A stretch of 7,222 bases of DNA from Clostridia bacterium DTU080. Its GTDB lineage: Bacteria; Bacillota; Limnochordia; DTU080. Below the pieces are notes generated by a model. It did not search any database. It was not told the DNA's origin and worked only from the letters and a program-made list of their open reading frames with translations. The DNA is taken from contig LFTP01000051.1 of NCBI GenBank assembly GCA_001513395.1, forward strand, positions 1 through 7,222, written 5' to 3'. Made by a program: the position numbers and the translations under genes. Shown here piece by piece: positions 1-6,146 of this stretch. Every line of letters starts with the position of its first letter. Position 1 is the first letter of the stretch.

Positions 1-135
1 GAAGAGCTGACCTTGAAAGAGATCGGCTTGGTCTTGAATGTGAGTGAGTCGCGGGTCAGCCAGTTGCACACGAGAGCCTTGCTGCGCCTGCGGGCTCATC
101 TGGAGGAGCCGCCGGCGGCCAAAGGAGACGGATGA
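1..135 (+). CDS. fliA: RNA polymerase sigma factor FliA (sigma-28/SigD/WhiG family), C-terminal end only
   Basis: The reading frame is open from the first base of the window and ends at TGA 133-135, leaving 44 residues. They begin EELTLKEIGLVLNVSESRVS and continue QLHTRALLRLR, which is the region 4.2 helix-turn-helix of flagellar sigma factors; this part reads the -35 element of the promoter. The final residues (EEPPAAKGDG) are a non-conserved tail. The family directs RNA polymerase to late flagellar and chemotaxis promoters and is held inactive by FlgM. The flgM gene lies only about 370 bp downstream, which supports the flagellar assignment over a general stress sigma factor. The next gene starts 2 bp after the stop and its Shine-Dalgarno lies inside this gene, so the two are probably translationally coupled. 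The 5' part is outside the window. Confidence 0.93.
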   Translation, partial: EELTLKEIGLVLNVSESRVSQLHTRALLRLRAHLEEPPAAKGDG

Positions 136-136
136 G

Positions 137-439
137 ATGCTCTCAGCGGTGATCGTTATTTTGCTGCTCGTCGTCATCGTCCAGTTGCAGGGGCTGCGGC
201 GCCTGCTCGAAAAGCGGCTGGGCACTCAGCAAGCGCAGCCCGAGCAGGGCTTCGCCAATCTTCTCCATGAGGAGCTGGACAAATCGGAGCCTTCCGCAGG
301 CTGGCGGAAGCTACGGGACGAGGTCAAAAGAATGGCCGCCGAAGGTCAGACGGTGACGGCCATCGCTCAGACCCTGGGCGTGGGGCAGGGAGAGGTGCAG
401 CTGCTCCTCGATTTGGAGGAGAAGGCCCCCGGGGGCTAA
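137..439 (+). CDS. Small membrane-anchored protein with C-terminal HTH-like segment, in the SwrB position after fliA (DUF6115-like)
   Basis: The product is 100 residues. Residues 2-17 (LSAVIVILLLVVIVQL) form one N-terminal membrane segment, followed by a basic stretch (RRLLEKR, 21-27) that suggests the rest is cytoplasmic. A Gln/Glu-rich linker leads to a C-terminal segment (about 57-92). There TVTAIAQTLGVGQGEVQLLL (72-91) looks like a helix-turn-helix, with the Gly-x-Gly-x-Glu-Val pattern I associate with small DUF6115-type proteins beside fliA in Firmicutes. I chose ATG 137 because AAGGAGA (122-128) sits 8 bp upstream and because a longer reading from 44 would run through fliA and add residues of no protein-like character. 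In Bacillus subtilis the gene after sigD is swrB, a single-pass membrane protein that promotes flagellar export-gate assembly. Position and topology match, but homology to SwrB is inferred and untested. The HTH-like segment in a membrane-bound protein may serve protein contact rather than DNA binding. Confidence 0.75.
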   Translation: MLSAVIVILLLVVIVQLQGLRRLLEKRLGTQQAQPEQGFANLLHEELDKSEPSAGWRKLRDEVKRMAAEGQTVTAIAQTLGVGQGEVQLLLDLEEKAPGG

Positions 440-464
440 AGGATCTCCCTTCGGTGGTCGATGT
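437..464 (+). promoter_or_regulatory. Candidate sigma-28 (FliA) promoter for flgM
   Basis: TAAA at 437-440 overlaps the stop codon of the preceding gene and matches the sigma-28 -35 core. GTCGATGT at 457-464 matches 5 of 8 bases of the -10 consensus GCCGATAA. The gap between them is 16 bp, against the usual 15. The site lies 43 bp upstream of the flgM start, where many bacteria, including Bacillus, have a sigma-28 promoter. This would let FliA boost expression of its own anti-sigma factor. The match is incomplete and short motifs occur by chance, so this is only a candidate. Confidence 0.35.
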
Positions 465-506
465 TTACTATGGTAGCAGTCAACGGGCGAAACGAGGTGC
501 CTCAAG

Positions 507-803
507 ATGAATGCGCGTCATGTGCAGCGCATAAGACAGCCGGAAAAACCGCAGGCCGAGGATTTAGGCGTTCGGCGGCGTGAGACGCGGCCAGCGAAGG
601 ATGCGGCGGGAAAAAAAGATCAGGTGGTTTTATCTGAGCAGGCTCAGATGTTTCAACGATTGCAAGAGGCCGCGGCTCGTACCCCCGAGGTGCGCACGGA
701 GAAGGTGAAGGCCTTGCGGGCGGCGATAGCTCGCGGCCAATACCGTGTCCCGGCCGAGGAGATTGCCAAAAAGATGCTCGGAGTTGCGGAGGACGATTCA
801 TGA
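507..803 (+). CDS. flgM: Negative regulator of flagellin synthesis FlgM (anti-sigma-28 factor)
   Basis: FlgM binds FliA in the cytoplasm and blocks it until the hook-basal body is finished, when FlgM is exported and late genes switch on. The product has 98 residues, the usual size. The first half is basic, polar and low in hydrophobic residues, as expected for the disordered export region. The second half carries the conserved sigma-binding pattern: DQVVLSEQAQMFQRL (38-52), then PEVRTEKVKALRAAIARGQY (60-79), then a C-terminal EEIAKKML helix. ATG 507 has the Shine-Dalgarno GAGGTG (494-499) 7 bp upstream. The stop overlaps the flgN start by 4 bp (ATGA 800-803), so the two are probably translationally coupled. 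The nearby fliA, two genes upstream, is its expected target. Confidence 0.93.
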   Translation: MNARHVQRIRQPEKPQAEDLGVRRRETRPAKDAAGKKDQVVLSEQAQMFQRLQEAAARTPEVRTEKVKALRAAIARGQYRVPAEEIAKKMLGVAEDDS

Positions 804-1168
804 GCGCCGGAACTGAAGCAGTGGATGTTTTGAAGCGGCTTTTGGAGTGCGAGGAGGAAAAACGATCGGCCATTATGGCCCGTCAGCCTGAGAAGCTGGC
901 CGAGATCTTGCAGATCCAGTGCCGCTTGCTCGGCGAGCTCGAGGCCGGAGGGCATAGGATCAGGACCGAACAGGTACCGGCCGCCGAGCGGACGCTGGCC
1001 GCCTTGCGGCAGGCCTGTGACACCAATCGTCTCCTTTTGGAAGAGCTGCTTTTTGAGGTGGAATTCTGTCTGAGCTTGCTTGAGGAAGAGACGGGCACCT
1101 ACGCCGCGGTTGATGAGCGGGCCCGGGAGAAAAAGAGCGCTCCCGCGGTCTGTGACATTCGGGCCTGA
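800..1168 (+). CDS. flgN: FlgN-family flagellar export chaperone
   Basis: FlgN binds the C-terminal helices of FlgK and FlgL in the cytoplasm and delivers them to the flagellar type III export gate. The product is 122 residues, within the usual range for the family, and reads as almost entirely alpha-helical. It is rich in Leu, Glu, Arg and Gln, with heptad-like runs (for example LKRLLECEEEKRSAI from residue 11 and NRLLLEELLFEVEFCLSLLE around 75-94), and ends in a polar tail. FlgN proteins are poorly conserved in sequence, so the call rests on size, coiled-coil character and position between flgM and its client genes flgK and flgL. The start overlaps the flgM stop (ATGA), and GGAGGA (788-793) lies 6 bp upstream inside flgM. 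Confidence 0.85.
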   Translation: MSAGTEAVDVLKRLLECEEEKRSAIMARQPEKLAEILQIQCRLLGELEAGGHRIRTEQVPAAERTLAALRQACDTNRLLLEELLFEVEFCLSLLEEETGTYAAVDERAREKKSAPAVCDIRA

Positions 1169-1192
1169 GCGGCAAAAAGAAGGGATGAGACC

Positions 1193-2542
1193 ATGAGCAG
1201 TTTTGTAGGACTGGAGATCGCCCGTCGGGGACTGACCGCTCAGCTCAAGAGCATGGAGGTGGCGGGGCAGAACATCGCCCATGCCAACTCGCCGGGCTAC
1301 TCGCGACAGGTGGCCCAGCACAGTCCGACGGTCATCGGCGGCTCCGGCCTGATGGGCGGGGTGGAGATCGAGGGCATCTACCGGCAGTACGATGCCTTTT
1401 TGACTTCCCGCGTCCGCCGGCTCACCTCACAGGAAGAAGAGGCGGCGGTAAGAAAAGACGTCCTGGCCCGGCTGGAGGAGCTGTTCGGCGAGCCTGGCGA
1501 GGCGACGATCGGCACGGCTTTGGACGATCTGTGGACCGCATGGGGGCAGTTGGCGACCAACCCGGGCAATGAGGCAGCGCGCAACACGGTGCTCTATCGG
1601 GCCCAAACGCTGGCCCTGGCCTTTCGTGAAACGGCCGGTGACATTCTCTCGCTGCAGGCCGAACAGGCTGAGCGGGTGCAGGCTGCGGTGAGGGAGATAA
1701 ACTCCCTTGCTAAGAGCTTGGCTGAAGTGAACGAAAGCATCATGGCCGCCACCAGAAGCGTAGGGGCGGGTCAGCCCAATGCGTTGCTGGACAAGCGCGA
1801 TGAACTGTTGATGCGCTTGGCCGAGTTGGCCGATGTCCAGGTCCGTGAGCGTCCGCAGGGCGATGTCCAAGTCTTGATCGGCGGGCGGATTCTGGTCGAC
1901 GGGATGCGGCAGACCGATCTGGTCTTGACGTCAAACGAAGATGAGTTGACCCTGACCATGGCCACGGGAGGCAGCCTGAGTGATGTGGGCGGTGCCCTGG
2001 CGGGATTGTTGGCCACCCACAACGTCGACATCCCGAAGTATTTGGCGGCGCTCGATGATTTGGCCGGGCAGATCATCAGTGCAGTGAACGGGCTCCATGA
2101 ACGGGGCTACACACCGGCCGGACAGCCGGGCGGGGCGTTTTTTGTCGGCACCGGAGCGAGGGACATGGCTGTGGCGGTGGGTGCGGATGAATTGGCTGCA
2201 TCGGCCGGTGAGGACGGCCGCGACGGGTTGATCGCCCAGGAGATAGCTGCTCTGCGGCAGGCAAGTTCCGGGGAGGTACCGTCCATCGGGCAGCGTTATG
2301 CCGCCTTGGTGGCCGAACTTGGAGCCGAGGCATCTTCGCTCATCGTGCGCCATGAAAGCGCCCGGGCCTTGACGCATTTTGCCCAATTGCGACAGGAGTC
2401 GGTCTCGGGGGTCTCTTTGGACGAAGAGTTGGTGGATCTGTTGCGCTTTCAGCAGGCCTACGCCGCGGCGGCGCGCTTTCTCACCGTGATCGATGAGGCT
2501 CTTGAGGTGTTGGTCAACAGAACGGGTCACGTCGGCAGATAG
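1193..2542 (+). CDS. flgK: Flagellar hook-associated protein 1 FlgK
   Basis: FlgK is the first of two junction proteins joining the hook to the filament; it is exported through the flagellum. The N-terminus (SSFVGLEIARRGLTAQL, then AGQNIAHANSPGYSRQ by residue 39) is the rod/hook/HAP signature shared with FlgG and other axial proteins. The C-terminus (VSGVSLDEELVDLLRFQQAY from 404, then AARFLTVIDEALEVLVN) is the diagnostic FlgK coiled-coil end that packs against the N-terminal helix. The middle (about 180-370) is the variable surface-exposed part. At 449 residues it is shorter than many FlgK proteins (commonly around 500 or more), consistent with a compact outer domain; both conserved ends are intact. 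ATG 1193 has GAAGGGA (1179-1185) 7 bp upstream. It lies 24 bp after flgN and 24 bp before flgL. Confidence 0.96.
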   Translation: MSSFVGLEIARRGLTAQLKSMEVAGQNIAHANSPGYSRQVAQHSPTVIGGSGLMGGVEIEGIYRQYDAFLTSRVRRLTSQEEEAAVRKDVLARLEELFGEPGEATIGTALDDLWTAWGQLATNPGNEAARNTVLYRAQTLALAFRETAGDILSLQAEQAERVQAAVREINSLAKSLAEVNESIMAATRSVGAGQPNALLDKRDELLMRLAELADVQVRERPQGDVQVLIGGRILVDGMRQTDLVLTSNEDELTLTMATGGSLSDVGGALAGLLATHNVDIPKYLAALDDLAGQIISAVNGLHERGYTPAGQPGGAFFVGTGARDMAVAVGADELAASAGEDGRDGLIAQEIAALRQASSGEVPSIGQRYAALVAELGAEASSLIVRHESARALTHFAQLRQESVSGVSLDEELVDLLRFQQAYAAAARFLTVIDEALEVLVNRTGHVGR

Positions 2543-2566
2543 CCTGACGAAGGGAAGGTGTAGAGT

Positions 2567-3367
2567 GTGCGTATTACGCATGCCCAGTGGGCTCAGAGTG
2601 CGAAGGACCGGGTGATGCTGAGAGCCGAGCGCCTGCAAAAGGCCTGGCAGCACGCATCGGCGGGTCGGCGTGTGGAGCGGCCCTCGGATGATCCGACGGC
2701 CATCGCCCGGATTTTGACTTACCGTTCGTTGCTCAGCGGGATCGAAGAGCGCCGCTTTCAGGTAGAGGCGGGGCACTCACTGCTATCGACCGCGGACGCG
2801 GTCTTGTCCGGTGCCAATACGCTGATGATCGAAGCCCAGGAGCTGGCGGTCTATTCGGGGTCACCGGGCCTGTCCGAAAACGATCTGCGTATCCTAGGCG
2901 ACAAGGTAGCCGGTCTGATCGAACAGCTGAAGGATATCGCCCAGACGAGATATGACAACCGACGGCTTTTTGACTCCGGAGCGGCCAACACATCGGCTGC
3001 CGATCTGGCCGGTCTCGATCTGGGAGCGCAGCGCATATTCGGAGAGCCTTTAGCCGCCTTGGAACGCTTACACGCAGAGTTGGCCGCCGGAGAGAAGGCG
3101 AGCGATGAGACGCTTGGCGCTTTAAAGGAAGCCATGGACGCTTTGGTCTGTGTGCACACCTCGGTCGGAGTGCGCATCAACCGCCTGGAAAGTCTCAAAG
3201 ATCACTTGCTGACGATGGAACACGATCTGATCGAGCGCAAAAGCGCCGATGAAGAAGTGGATCTGGGTTGGGCTCTGATTCAGCTGAAGGAAGAAGAGAC
3301 GGCCTACCAGACCGCCCTGGCGGCCACGGCCCAGCTTTTGCGGATCAGCCTGGTCGATTTTCTCTAG
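2567..3367 (+). CDS. flgL: Flagellar hook-associated protein 3 FlgL
   Basis: FlgL is the second hook-filament junction protein, lying between FlgK and flagellin. It belongs to the flagellin-like family. The N-terminus starts MRITHAQ, and residues 36-50 (GRRVERPSDDPTAIA) match the conserved flagellin/FlgL pattern with the PSDDP motif. The C-terminus has the matching helix (ALIQLKEEETAYQTALAATA from about residue 236, then QLLRISLVDFL). The product is 266 residues, shorter than Bacillus or enteric FlgL (about 300-317), because the central region is reduced. I chose the GTG at 2567 because it gives the canonical MRIT start; AAGGGAAGG (2550-2558) lies 8 bp upstream. Another GTG at 2565 is out of frame. 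FlgL rather than flagellin is favoured by position right after flgK and by length. Confidence 0.94.
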   Translation: MRITHAQWAQSAKDRVMLRAERLQKAWQHASAGRRVERPSDDPTAIARILTYRSLLSGIEERRFQVEAGHSLLSTADAVLSGANTLMIEAQELAVYSGSPGLSENDLRILGDKVAGLIEQLKDIAQTRYDNRRLFDSGAANTSAADLAGLDLGAQRIFGEPLAALERLHAELAAGEKASDETLGALKEAMDALVCVHTSVGVRINRLESLKDHLLTMEHDLIERKSADEEVDLGWALIQLKEEETAYQTALAATAQLLRISLVDFL

Positions 3368-3449
3368 GGCTTTGAAAGGAAGTCCGGTGAGCGGAGTCGA
3401 ATAATGTCGACCAGCATTACTTCAGATAGATAAGAGGAGGTGAAAACAG
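3368..3449 (+). promoter_or_regulatory. flgL-flgF spacer with small inverted repeat and strong ribosome binding site
   Basis: These 82 bp hold no gene. A perfect inverted repeat, GTCGA (3396-3400) and TCGAC (3407-3411), brackets the loop ATAATG; a 5-bp stem is weak and could be chance. TTGAAA (3372-3377) and AATAAT (3400-3405) resemble sigma-A -35 and -10 boxes, but the 22-bp gap is too long for a normal promoter. The spacer ends with AGGAGGTG (3435-3442), a near-perfect Shine-Dalgarno 7 bp before a TTG start. The strong site probably compensates for the weak start codon. No T-rich run follows the repeat, so it is not a terminator. Confidence 0.3.
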
Positions 3450-4205
3450 TTGCGCGGGTTATACTCCGGGGCCTTGGGGATGCTGGCCGGCATGGAGAAG
3501 GTGCATATCGTGAGTAATAACCTGGCTAACGCGGCGACGACGGGTTTCAAACGCCTGGACGGCACGTATCGCAGCTTCTCTGAGCATTTGATGCGCCATG
3601 AACGGCGGGCCTTGGACGGGCGCGTGCAGTCCGCGCCGGTGGGCCGTCTCGGAGTGGGTACGCAGATCGATGCGACCTATCTGCACTGGAGCCCGGGTCC
3701 TTTGCGTGAGACGGGCAGCGAGCTGCAGGCGGCAATCGCCGGTGATGCGTTTTTTTCGGTCGAAACCCCGGCCGGTGAGGCCTATACGCGTGACGGGCGT
3801 TTCGTCGTCGATCAGGACGGTTGGCTGGTCACCTTGGAGGGCTTGCGGGTCTTAGGCACTGAGGGTCCTCTTTTGGCCCCCGGAGCTCAGGTGTGCTTAA
3901 GCAGCGCAGGGGAGCTGATCAGCGACGGAGAGATCGTCGGTTTCTTGCGTTTTGTGGAGTTTGCCGATCCGTCAGCTCTGGAACCCGTGGGAGGGGGGCT
4001 TTATCGGCCGACGCAAGGGAGCGGTGCGCCGACGGAGAGTGAGGCGCAGCTGGCCGTGGGCTTTGTGGAAGAGTCGAATGTCAACGTGGTGACGGAGATG
4101 GTGGAGCTGATCGCCGCCACGCGGGCCTATGAGGCCAATCAGCGGGTGATCGTGACCTACGATGACACTTTGAACAAAGCGGTGAACGAGCTCGCCAGAG
4201 TGTAG
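3450..4205 (+). CDS. flgF: Flagellar basal-body rod protein FlgF (FlgF/FlgG family)
   Basis: This is an axial rod protein exported into the periplasm, where it joins the proximal to the distal rod. The N-terminus (MRGLYSGALGML, then VSNNLANAATTGFKR) carries the rod signature, and the C-terminus (VNVVTEMVELIAATRAYEAN from about 213, then QRVIVTYDDTLNKAVNEL) is the matching basal-body C-terminal helix. The central part contains GDAFFSVETPAGEAYTRDGR (98-117), the FlgF/FlgG hook-basal-body motif, with Ala in place of the usual Gly of GDGFF. The length, 251 residues, equals typical FlgF. FlgF is preferred over FlgG because the next gene is a better FlgG match and flgF-flgG order is normal; in some Firmicutes the equivalent pair is called flhO-flhP. 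The start is TTG 3450; the next in-frame ATG (3480) would remove the conserved first helix. Confidence 0.88.
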   Translation: MRGLYSGALGMLAGMEKVHIVSNNLANAATTGFKRLDGTYRSFSEHLMRHERRALDGRVQSAPVGRLGVGTQIDATYLHWSPGPLRETGSELQAAIAGDAFFSVETPAGEAYTRDGRFVVDQDGWLVTLEGLRVLGTEGPLLAPGAQVCLSSAGELISDGEIVGFLRFVEFADPSALEPVGGGLYRPTQGSGAPTESEAQLAVGFVEESNVNVVTEMVELIAATRAYEANQRVIVTYDDTLNKAVNELARV

Positions 4206-4218
4206 CTGACAAAAAAGA

Positions 4219-4307
4219 TGCCGGGAGAAGATAGAGGCCGGACCGCAATGCGGAAGCCTTGGTGGGCGGAACGAACGAGGCCCACCGCCATGAGCTGCCT
4301 CCCGGCA
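4219..4307. other. Structured 89-bp element in the flgF-flgG spacer (possible cis-regulatory RNA or small inverted-repeat element)
   Basis: The ends are perfect 9-bp inverted repeats: TGCCGGGAG (4219-4227) and CTCCCGGCA (4299-4307). Inside are two further stems. One is AGGC (4235-4238) with GCCT (4256-4259), enclosing CCGC (4243-4246) and GCGG (4250-4253) around a 3-base loop. The other is GGTGGGC (4261-4267) with GCCCACC (4280-4286) around a 12-base loop. As RNA this would be a three-way junction, with the unpaired stretch GCCATGAGCTGC (4287-4298) before the closing stem. It lies 32 bp before the flgG start. I cannot match it to a known riboswitch class. The inverted-repeat ends are directly flanked by AGA on both sides, so a small mobile-type repeat is also possible. 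The strand is unresolved, because on the minus strand the closing stem is followed by a run of six T. Confidence 0.5.
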
Positions 4308-4339
4308 AGAAGACTACAGGATTGGGAGGCGCAGGCGCT

Positions 4340-5128
4340 ATGATGCGTTCGTTGTGGATCGCTGCTTCGGGTATGGCGGGGCAGCAGTTTACCATTGACA
4401 ACATCGCCAACAACCTGGCCAACGTCAACACGGCCGGCTACAAAAAAAGCCGCGTGGATTTCCAGGATCTGTTGTATCAGACGATTCGGGTGGCGGGTAC
4501 TCCGGCCACTACGGGTGCTCAGGTGCCGACGGGAATCCAGATCGGTCACGGGGTGCGCCAGGTGGCCACGCAGAAGATCTTCACTCAAGGCGCTTTCAAA
4601 CAGACGGATAACCCCCTCGATCTGGTCATCGAAGGTGACGGATTTCTGCAGGTGCTTCTGCCCGACGGCACCATAGCCTACACGCGCGACGGCGCTTTGA
4701 AAAAAGACAGCCTGGGCCGGCTGGTCACCTCCGACGGCTTTCCCTTGGAGCCGGAGATCGTGATTCCTGACGGAGCGGTCAGTGTATCGGTGGCCTCCGA
4801 CGGATCGGTGACGGTTATTCTCAGTGGGCAAGACCGGCCGGAGGAAGTCGGCCGGATTGAGCTGGCGCGCTTTGTCAACCCGGCGGGTTTGCGCAGCTGG
4901 GGACGCAATCTCTACCTGCCTTCGGCAGGCTCGGGAGAGCCCATCGTGGGCACACCCGGTCTGGACGGACTGGGCTCGATCGCCCAGGGTTTTGTGGAGA
5001 TGTCCAACGTCCAGGTCGTGGAAGAGATGGTCAACATGATCATGAGCCAGCGCGCCTATGAGTCCAATTCGAAGGCCATTCAGGCCTCTGATGATATGCT
5101 GCAGACCGCCAACAACCTCAGACGCTAG
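4340..5128 (+). CDS. flgG: Flagellar basal-body distal rod protein FlgG
   Basis: FlgG builds the distal rod that runs through the P and L rings. The product is 262 residues, the usual length (about 260). The N-terminus has SLWIAASGMAGQQFTIDNIA then NNLANVNTAGYKKSRVDFQD, and the FlgG-specific stretch follows (LLYQTIRVAGTPATTGAQVP, about residues 49-68). The central EGDGFLQVLLPDGTIAYTRD (95-114) is the hook-basal-body motif. The C-terminus (VQVVEEMVNMIMSQRAYESN, then SKAIQASDDMLQTANNLRR) is a textbook FlgG ending. I chose ATG 4340, with GGGAGG (4324-4329) 10 bp upstream; ATG 4343 is equally possible for the protein but sits further from that site. The open frame extends back to 4259, but that part overlaps the structured spacer and has no FlgG similarity. 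flgA follows after 25 bp. Confidence 0.97.
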   Translation: MMRSLWIAASGMAGQQFTIDNIANNLANVNTAGYKKSRVDFQDLLYQTIRVAGTPATTGAQVPTGIQIGHGVRQVATQKIFTQGAFKQTDNPLDLVIEGDGFLQVLLPDGTIAYTRDGALKKDSLGRLVTSDGFPLEPEIVIPDGAVSVSVASDGSVTVILSGQDRPEEVGRIELARFVNPAGLRSWGRNLYLPSAGSGEPIVGTPGLDGLGSIAQGFVEMSNVQVVEEMVNMIMSQRAYESNSKAIQASDDMLQTANNLRR

Positions 5129-5153
5129 ATAAGGCGTCAGGCGGTGTAGGCTG

Positions 5154-6146
5154 ATGATCAAAAAGGGCGCAACTTGGCTGAGCGGCCTGGCGGCTGTCGC
5201 CTTGATCTTCTTGGGTTGGCAAGCGCAGGCGGCTTTGGCGGTGGCTCGCCTGCATCCTCTGGCGACGGTCTCGGGCCCTGAGATTCGCCTGGGCGATATT
5301 GCCGACATCGAAAGCGGCGATGAGCTTTTGGGGCAGCGCCTGAGTGAGCTTGTCGTCGGTAGGGCGGCTTTGCCCGGGGCCGAACGCCGTCTGTTTGTCG
5401 GTTCGGTGCGGGTCCGCCTGCGCCAGGCGGGGATATCGGAAGCGGAGGTGGCTTTGGAGGCTACTGACGATCCGATACGCGTGCAAACGGCGGCCACACC
5501 CGTTCCCGCGGAATCCTTGATACAGGTAGCCAAAGAAGCCGTCGATCGCTGGCTCCAAAAGGCTTTTGGGGTGGCGGCGCAACGGATCACGGCCACGGTG
5601 AGCGGCGCCGTTCCGGCGGTGGCAAATGATTACACCCTGGAGGCAGGCCAGGTGAGTCATAAGCCCGGCAGCGGGTTGCAGGTGCCGGTGAACATCCGCA
5701 GCGGGGGGCGGCTTGTGGGCCAGGTGACGGTGCTTTGCAGCGTCACGGCGGAAGCGGAGGTGCTCGTCGCCTCGCGGCGATTGGAGCGCCATGCCCTTCT
5801 TGATCCGGCGGACGTGCGCTGGGAGCGGCGTTCCGTGATGAGTGTACCGCCTGAGGCGGTGAGGCGACAGGATTGGTCCTCGGATGTCGAGTGGCGCCTG
5901 ACCCGGAGCGCGGAAGCTGAGGCGGTCTTAACCCGCGATCAGTTGGAGATCGCCCCCGATGCCTTGGCCGGAGATGAAGTGCAGTTGGTCACGGCGATCG
6001 GAGCGGTACGGGTGGCCGATACAGGCACGTTGATCGATGACGGATACTTGGGCCGGCGGGTGGCGGTGCGCAACCTGCGCACCGGAAAGACGGTCTACGG
6101 AGTACTGGTGACGCCCGCATTGGTGGAGGTGGGAGCCGGTGAGTAA
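5154..6146 (+). CDS. flgA: Flagellar P-ring assembly chaperone FlgA
   Basis: FlgA acts outside the inner membrane and helps FlgI assemble into the P ring around the rod. Residues 1-26 form a signal peptide: KK, then a hydrophobic run (about 8-22), then AQA for cleavage; ALA at 29 is an alternative. The middle is a less conserved region of about 170 residues. From about 202 comes an SAF-like domain (VLVASRRLERHALLDPADVR), followed by the FlgA C-terminal beta domain with GYLGRRVAVRNLRTGKTVYG (297-316), the family's strongest motif. At 330 residues it is longer than enteric FlgA (about 219), because of the extra N-terminal region found in many other phyla. The start ATG 5154 has only a weak ribosome binding site (GTAGG, 5146-5150), hinting at coupling to flgG. 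It overlaps flgH by 8 bp. Confidence 0.92.
   Translation: MIKKGATWLSGLAAVALIFLGWQAQAALAVARLHPLATVSGPEIRLGDIADIESGDELLGQRLSELVVGRAALPGAERRLFVGSVRVRLRQAGISEAEVALEATDDPIRVQTAATPVPAESLIQVAKEAVDRWLQKAFGVAAQRITATVSGAVPAVANDYTLEAGQVSHKPGSGLQVPVNIRSGGRLVGQVTVLCSVTAEAEVLVASRRLERHALLDPADVRWERRSVMSVPPEAVRRQDWSSDVEWRLTRSAEAEAVLTRDQLEIAPDALAGDEVQLVTAIGAVRVADTGTLIDDGYLGRRVAVRNLRTGKTVYGVLVTPALVEVGAGE

Noticed and set aside
44..136. Longer start for the membrane protein after fliA
   Set aside because: It would overlap the fliA reading frame and add a Cys/Arg-rich stretch before the membrane helix; ATG 137 has a good ribosome binding site.
425..436. GCCCCCGGGGGC palindrome at the end of the gene before flgM, as a terminator
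   Set aside because: It is a perfect palindrome without room for a good loop, lies in coding sequence (codons for Ala-Pro-Gly-Gly), and is not followed by a T run.
1931..2776. Open frame of 281 codons on the minus strand opposite flgK and flgL
   Set aside because: It overlaps two confident genes, has no known motif, and is explained by the GC-rich codon bias of the + strand genes.
4219..4307. The flgF-flgG element as a c-di-GMP-I riboswitch or a T-box
   Set aside because: The c-di-GMP-I blocks (GGCAAACC, GACGCAAAGC and a GNRA-capped stem) are absent, and so is the T-box block with its antiterminator. The similarity to GCAA...AAGCC (4245-4258) is partial and interrupted.
4259..4339. Upstream extension of flgG from the first in-frame ATG at 4259
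   Set aside because: It reads through the structured spacer, has no FlgG similarity, and would give a protein longer than the family; GGGAGG before ATG 4340 marks the real start.
4157..5596. Long open frame of 479 codons on the minus strand across flgF, flgG and flgA
   Set aside because: It lies opposite three well-identified flagellar genes, and its translation is rich in Arg, Ser, His and Pro with no recognisable domain. This is what GC-rich coding DNA gives on the opposite strand.
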